Below are positions 59,891-64,000 of a stretch of DNA of 64,000 bases, one piece after another. Below the pieces are notes generated by a model. The model did not search any database, had not been told where the DNA came from, and saw only the letters and a list, made by a program, of their open reading frames with translations. Both the position numbers and the translations under genes were made by a program. This DNA comes from DATJOJ01 sp035507035 (GTDB lineage: Bacteria; Acidobacteriota; Terriglobia; Terriglobales; Acidobacteriaceae): assembly GCA_035507035.1 (NCBI GenBank), contig DATJOJ010000065.1:124001-188000 (forward strand), given 5' to 3'. Position 1 is the stretch's first letter. Each line of letters begins with the position of its first letter.

Positions 59891-61257
59891 GATTGTCCCT
59901 TGATTCGAATTTTGTCTCCGTCTTTCAAAGTCGCCGGAGGGTTGGTGATGACGGTTTCCCCTCCAATCAAACCCTTCACGGTGAAGCCGTCGCTGCGTTG
60001 CGAAACGATCTGCACGTCACGCTGCAACGCCTTGCCGTTGAAGGCAAGCAGGACGATCTTCTTGCCGTCGTGATCGCGGATCGCGGAAGTCGGAAGAAAA
60101 ACACCGGTCGATTCCGAGCTCTGATTCTTCCGAGTTTCGTTCGCCAGGAATTTTACCGTCGCGTTCATTTCCGGCCGCAGATATTGATCGGGGTCCAGAA
60201 TTTGCACTTTCACCTGCACCGTTGCCTTCTGGCGGTTGGCTTCCGGAGAGATCTCGTGAATAACGCCGTCATATTTGCGGTCAGGATAAGCATCGACGGT
60301 GACGATGGCTTTCTGCTTGGCCCCGAGTTTGGCAAAATCGTCCTGTGCGATGTCGAGCTCAACTTGAATGTCGTTCAGATCGGCGAGAGCCACGACCTCG
60401 CCCTGCGGACCGCCTTCGGCTCCGCTGGCGAACTGCGCAGTCACGAGTTCTCCCTTTTCGGCGGTGCGTTCGAGGATGGTGCCGGTGACGGGGGCGCGAA
60501 TCACAGTCGCATCCAGCCAGGATTTGGCATACGCCTCCTGGCCTTCCGCCTGCAGGAGAGCTCCCTTGGCGCGGGTAATTTCTTCTGCGCGAGGGCCGAT
60601 CTTGGCCAATTGAAACGCTTTGTCAAGAGAATTGACACGCTGCTGGTCCGACTCATACTTGGCGGTCGCATCGTCGAGAACCTGCTTCGAGACTACACCG
60701 CTCTTCCATAAATCGAGATCGCGATCGAGCGTAAGTTTGTCGTCCACCAGCGTCGCTCGGGCTTCGTCGAGATTATGCTGTGCCTGCTGAATTTCTTCCG
60801 GCCGCGAACCGTTTTGCAGCTCTTCGAGATAAGCGCGCGCATTCTCGGTTGCGCCGCGCGCCTGTTCATATTGAGCGCGGAATTCCTCATCTTCCAGTCG
60901 AACCAGCACTTGGCCTTCCTTGACCTTGTCCCCTTTTTCAACCCCGATCCACGCCACGCGCCCGGTCACCTTGGAGTTCACATTTATTTTGTGATGAGGA
61001 ACGATATAGCCGCTGGCCGTGAGCACGATGCCGCCGACATCACCTCCGTTTTCCGCAGCGGCGCGCACCACTTCGACTTCCGCCGCGCTGGGCGAGAGCA
61101 TCCGGTAAGCCAGCGCTACGAGGCTGAGCAGAACGACAACCCCGATTCCAATCAGAATATAGCGGCGAGCCCAAGGCGCCGGTTCTCCGCCGGGCGCAGA
61201 GCGGTCGATGCGCAGGCCTTCGAGGTCCGCACGTTTGGTGTCGAGGGGCATGCGCAA
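59887..61257 (-). CDS. HlyD/MacA-type periplasmic adaptor
   Basis: A 456-residue membrane-fusion protein: one membrane segment (about 31-50), a barrel-sandwich half-motif (SGYIVPHHKINVNSKVTGRVAWIGVEKGDKVKEGQVLVRLEDEEF), a long coiled coil (about 130-235, rich in Glu/Lys/Ala), the second half (WLDATVIRAPVTGTILERTAEKGELV) and beta-barrel and proximal domains to the end. It links an inner-membrane ABC permease to an outer-membrane partner. The true start may be the third codon (MPLDTK). Coupled to the ATPase gene; no TolC-like gene is in the window. Confidence 0.9.
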   Translation of the reverse strand: MRMPLDTKRADLEGLRIDRSAPGGEPAPWARRYILIGIGVVVLLSLVALAYRMLSPSAAEVEVVRAAAENGGDVGGIVLTASGYIVPHHKINVNSKVTGRVAWIGVEKGDKVKEGQVLVRLEDEEFRAQYEQARGATENARAYLEELQNGSRPEEIQQAQHNLDEARATLVDDKLTLDRDLDLWKSGVVSKQVLDDATAKYESDQQRVNSLDKAFQLAKIGPRAEEITRAKGALLQAEGQEAYAKSWLDATVIRAPVTGTILERTAEKGELVTAQFASGAEGGPQGEVVALADLNDIQVELDIAQDDFAKLGAKQKAIVTVDAYPDRKYDGVIHEISPEANRQKATVQVKVQILDPDQYLRPEMNATVKFLANETRKNQSSESTGVFLPTSAIRDHDGKKIVLLAFNGKALQRDVQIVSQRSDGFTVKGLIGGETVITNPPATLKDGDKIRIKGQS

Positions 61258-61408
61258 AGCAGACTGCTCGGGGCTGGGCAGCCAGCGGTTTCAGGATAGC
61301 CGATGGAACCGTGAAGGACAACCATGCGTTCTCGTGTTCCGCGTACGACATGTCTGTTAATAAATCGGGACGACGTGCAAGCCGCGGCGGATACAATAGA
61401 ACGACACT

Positions 61409-62155
61409 ATGACCGACGCTGCTTCACAGAAACCGACCGGCACTGCTCTCGTCGTCTCAGAAGACATGGTTGTGATTGAGCAGATGAGCAAGCCTTTGCA
61501 ACAGTTTGCCATCGAGATTCGAGTCTGTACCGACCTCGATAAGGCCGCCGAGATGCTCGACAGCCGTAAATTCGAGGCGGTCATCATCGATCTCGTGCTC
61601 GGTTATCGCGCCATGCGCCTCCTGCAGCACATACACGAATCGCCGTCGAACCGCACCGCTGTCACTTTTGCTATCACGAGCAGCCGCGAAGAAGCCGGGC
61701 TTGCGCTGCAGCGAGGCGCGCACTTTTTGTTGGAACGGCCGTTGAGCGTGGACTCGTTAGGTCACACGGTCCGCGCGGCGTACGGATCGATTTTGCGGGA
61801 GCGGCGGCGTTATTTTCGTTATCCCATCACCGTGCCGGTGCTGGTGCGCCGTTCGGGCAATCCTCAGCTTCCCGGACAGATGGTGAACATCAGCGAACGC
61901 GGCGTAGCACTGAAAACTCCGGTCTCGCTGATTGCGGGCAGCGATGCGTCGGTGCAATTCGTGCTGCCTGACCTCTCGGTGCCCATCAACGCCGAAGCCA
62001 AGGTTTGCTGGAGCAACGAACTCGGCCACGCGGGCCTGCAATTTATGGCTCTTCCCGCCGATGCCGGCAGCAAGCTGAGCACATGGCTGGCCGAGCGGCT
62101 GGAACAGCAATTGCCGAAAGACATCACCGAGAAATTCGGACCGCCGAAGTCATGA
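61409..62155 (+). CDS. receiver-like domain fused to a PilZ domain
   Basis: A 248-residue two-domain protein. Residues 11-128 follow the receiver fold: an acidic pair in VVSEDMV, the phospho-acceptor Asp in AVIIDLVLGY and a Ser/Thr strand (AITSSRE). The conserved Lys is Arg (LLERPLS), so normal phosphorylation is doubtful. The PilZ domain (about 131-235) has both c-di-GMP motifs: RRRYFRYPI (RxxxR) and NISERGVAL (D/N-x-S-x-x-G). It should bind c-di-GMP and change motility, adhesion or exopolysaccharide. It overlaps the convergent carbonic-anhydrase-like gene by six bases. Confidence 0.87.
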   Translation: MTDAASQKPTGTALVVSEDMVVIEQMSKPLQQFAIEIRVCTDLDKAAEMLDSRKFEAVIIDLVLGYRAMRLLQHIHESPSNRTAVTFAITSSREEAGLALQRGAHFLLERPLSVDSLGHTVRAAYGSILRERRRYFRYPITVPVLVRRSGNPQLPGQMVNISERGVALKTPVSLIAGSDASVQFVLPDLSVPINAEAKVCWSNELGHAGLQFMALPADAGSKLSTWLAERLEQQLPKDITEKFGPPKS

Positions 62156-62614
62156 TTCGTGGCGATGTTCCGGCGGGTCTGCCTCATGCACTCCATCGAA
62201 TGCAACAAAGAAGCGCCGGATTTTCAACTCTGGAAAGTTCGCTTTCACCAGTTCAGCGGCATGCTGCAATTCCGCCTGATGATGATGTGCCTCCCTGCCG
62301 CGATCGTGATTGAACGCCGCCAAGCCCCCGTACGTCGCACAATCTGAGTGGCTCATTAGAAAAAGCGTCCTGGTTCCATGCAGGCGAATCGACATGCGCA
62401 CCTGTTCCAGGATGAAGTCGCGCTCGAAATCGTTACGGGGTGACGCAAGCGTCTTCGCCCCTCCGGCCACCACGATCATGTCCGGCCGCAAAATTCCCAG
62501 ATGCTTGAGGAATTTCTGTGTGGCCACACGGATGCGCTCGTCGAAGCAACACAGCACCGCGGCGTCGGCGACATAGGCCTCCGGCGGCGAATCGAAATGA
62601 AAGACTTTCTCCAT
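62150..62614 (-). CDS. small beta-carbonic-anhydrase-like zinc protein
   Basis: From the ATG at 62614 the protein is 154 residues; the frame is open to 62794, but the lead does not look like protein. It holds the two zinc motifs of beta-carbonic anhydrases in order: CxDxR as LCCFDERIR and HxxC as MSHSDCATYGG, so ligands Cys, His, Cys and the Asp-Arg pair are all present. True enzymes are near 200 residues or more. Here the N-terminal arm and part of the dimer region are lost. It might hydrate CO2 or be a related zinc hydrolase. Start by homology to the motif spacing. Confidence 0.72.
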   Translation of the reverse strand: MEKVFHFDSPPEAYVADAAVLCCFDERIRVATQKFLKHLGILRPDMIVVAGGAKTLASPRNDFERDFILEQVRMSIRLHGTRTLFLMSHSDCATYGGLAAFNHDRGREAHHHQAELQHAAELVKANFPELKIRRFFVAFDGVHEADPPEHRHES

Positions 62615-62753
62615 AAGAGCAGTGTAACTGGAGACGACAGATCTCTGCGGGCCGCCACTCTTGCGTTGTTGCCTTTGCCCCCACCCGGCGATCTTCTTCA
62701 CGGATAATTTTGAGCCCCAGAGTATAATCGTCCATTCCTCGCCGGGGACAACT

Positions 62754-64000
62754 ATGTCGGCAGGAAAATCTGTGCGGCTGAAGGCGTGCTTCATGTTGTT
62801 TCGTCTGCGGTATCTTCTCTTGCTGCCGGCAGCATCACTCCTGCTTTACAAAACATCGCTGGCACAATCTTCGCCCTCGATGAATCAGCAAGGCGCTTCC
62901 GTGCCGGACACGCAGTCCGCGGGGCCGCCACTATTCAACGCCGTCACGCGGGCGGTTGTGCTGGATGTGGTCGCCGAAGACAAAGGCAAACACCCGTTTC
63001 GCGGTCTGACGAAAGAGGATTTTCATCTAACCGAAGACGGCCAGCCGCAGGAGATCGCGTCCTTCGAAGCGATCGAGCCGCGGCGGAGCACCCGGCCGCA
63101 TGATCTCTCAGGCTTGCCGCACACTATCCTGCTCATCGACGAAATGAATACGCGGTTCCAAGACCTTGCCTATGCGCGCTACTCGATGCAGAAACTGCTC
63201 AGCGCAAGCAAAGCGCTCGACGATCCCACCGCGCTCCTCGCCCTCACCAACAAAGGCCTCATGGTTCTGCAGGACTACACCCGCGATCCGAATCAACTAA
63301 AAACCGCCCTCGAGCACCATCGTCCGGCTATCCCGTGGCGGCTCGGTCAGGGAGTCGAGGGCGCAGGAGAGCGAATTAGCATCTCCTTCCGCAGCCTGCA
63401 TTCCATCGCCATCGCCAACCTTGGCTCGGGCAGGCGCAACAATCTTGTGTGGATTAGCCCCGGCTTTCCCATTTTCATCGCCGATGGAATCAGTGCAGAC
63501 ATGCAGAAGAAGCTTTTCGACGACATCCGCCTGCTATCGGACGAGTTGCTGCGCGCACGCATGACCATCTACACCGTGGATCCACGCGGCGTGGGGATGG
63601 GTCGAAGGTCTCCCTTTGACTCGCGGATTCGAACATCCGACGAAGCCGCCTCGCTGACGCGCGACAAGCAAATCGCATTCAGCGACCTGGCACTCACCAC
63701 TCTCTCCAACGAGACCGGTGGGCACAGTTTTTATGGTCATGAGGATGTCGATCGGGAGATCGCTTCCAGCATCGCCGAGGGAGAGAACTACTACACCCTG
63801 TCTTACTACCCTGCCGATCATAACTTCAACGGCAGCTTTCGCAAGGTCAAACTGACAGTCGCTAAGCCAGGATTGGTGGCTCATACGCGTGACGGTTACT
63901 ATGCGTTGGCGACTCCCGCCCCACCCACCGACAAGGAAACCGCGACGAACCTTGCGTATGCGCTCATGGATCCTCTGAGTTTCGCCAGCATTCCCGTGCA
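62754..64000 (+). CDS. secreted VWFA-related protein, acidobacterial type (runs off the right edge)
   Basis: The frame opens at ATG 62754 (or 62793) and stays open to the window end, giving at least 415 residues. A signal peptide follows a basic start (LRYLLLLPAASLLLYKTSLA). FNAVTRAVVLDVVAEDKGKHPFRGLTKEDFHLTEDGQPQEIASFE is the domain that precedes the VWFA fold in the acidobacterial family TIGR03436. TILLIDEMNTRFQD is a MIDAS-like strand, with DEMNT in place of DxSxS. YTVDPRGVGM and ETGGHSFYGHEDVDREIASSIAEGENYYTLSYYP follow as usual. Metal-dependent adhesion is the likely activity of such domains, but the partner is unknown. It is divergent from the carbonic-anhydrase-like gene. Confidence 0.87.
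   Translation, partial: MSAGKSVRLKACFMLFRLRYLLLLPAASLLLYKTSLAQSSPSMNQQGASVPDTQSAGPPLFNAVTRAVVLDVVAEDKGKHPFRGLTKEDFHLTEDGQPQEIASFEAIEPRRSTRPHDLSGLPHTILLIDEMNTRFQDLAYARYSMQKLLSASKALDDPTALLALTNKGLMVLQDYTRDPNQLKTALEHHRPAIPWRLGQGVEGAGERISISFRSLHSIAIANLGSGRRNNLVWISPGFPIFIADGISADMQKKLFDDIRLLSDELLRARMTIYTVDPRGVGMGRRSPFDSRIRTSDEAASLTRDKQIAFSDLALTTLSNETGGHSFYGHEDVDREIASSIAEGENYYTLSYYPADHNFNGSFRKVKLTVAKPGLVAHTRDGYYALATPAPPTDKETATNLAYALMDPLSFASIPV

Noticed and set aside
1..64000. tRNA, rRNA, CRISPR array, insertion sequence or prophage genes
   Set aside because: None was recognised by eye on either strand; small tRNAs in gaps could be missed without a covariance search.

Overview
The window most likely comes from the chromosome of an Acidobacteriota bacterium (Terriglobia-like). 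Supporting signs are the VWFA-related protein at the right edge, a type common in that phylum; secreted multihaem cytochromes and NHL propellers; RgtA/ArnT-like glycosyltransferases; moderately high GC; and many GTG/TTG starts. No rRNA, tRNA, CRISPR array, insertion sequence or integrase was recognised.

Layout. 0-8.3 kb: end of an alpha/beta hydrolase, a CHY zinc-finger protein, an SGNH/TPR protein, a first tetrahaem cytochrome and three large polytopic membrane proteins, one of them GT39-like. 8.3-21.7 kb: a cytochrome locus. One minus-strand operon carries a second tetrahaem cytochrome, a SurA-like prolyl isomerase, an outer-membrane beta-barrel, an NHL propeller and a cytochrome with 12 haem motifs. 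A second minus-strand operon carries a 16-haem cytochrome and another NHL propeller. Divergent from these are resB and ccsA, the System II machinery that attaches haem. Together they look like an extracellular electron conduit or cytochrome-filament assembly locus with its own maturation genes. 23-26 kb: parB, parA, two perfect parS sites and rsmG, an origin-proximal cluster. 26-34 kb: a PatZ-like acyl-CoA synthetase/acetyltransferase, an MBL-fold hydrolase, a DPP-IV-like peptidase and an unknown secreted protein.

34.4-36.4 kb: a Bcp-type peroxiredoxin whose peroxidatic cysteine codon is an in-frame TGA followed at once by a SECIS-like hairpin, so a probable selenoprotein; then a 3-methyladenine glycosylase and a methyltransferase. 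36.4-42.6 kb: a diverged second copy of the panC 3' end, separated from intact panC by a block with a sialidase-like propeller and a parvulin; then panC, a lipoprotein, panB and a deoxynucleoside kinase. 42.7-51 kb: polysaccharide deacetylase, hemL, a CsoR-family repressor with an operator inside its promoter, an OprB-like porin, two MacB-type permeases and a membrane protein. 51-64 kb: der, a DinG-like helicase, a GNAT protein, an ArnT-like glycosyltransferase, nrnA, rbfA, an ABC ATPase with its HlyD-type partner, a receiver-PilZ protein, a small beta-carbonic-anhydrase-like protein and the start of a VWFA protein.

Six copies of a Crp/Fnr-type palindrome (TGTGA-N6-TCACA, four of them with centre TCTCCR) lie upstream of the cytochrome operons, resB, the membrane-protein pair, the SGNH gene, the PatZ-like gene and the porin. 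They suggest one regulon linking respiration, envelope and carbon metabolism.
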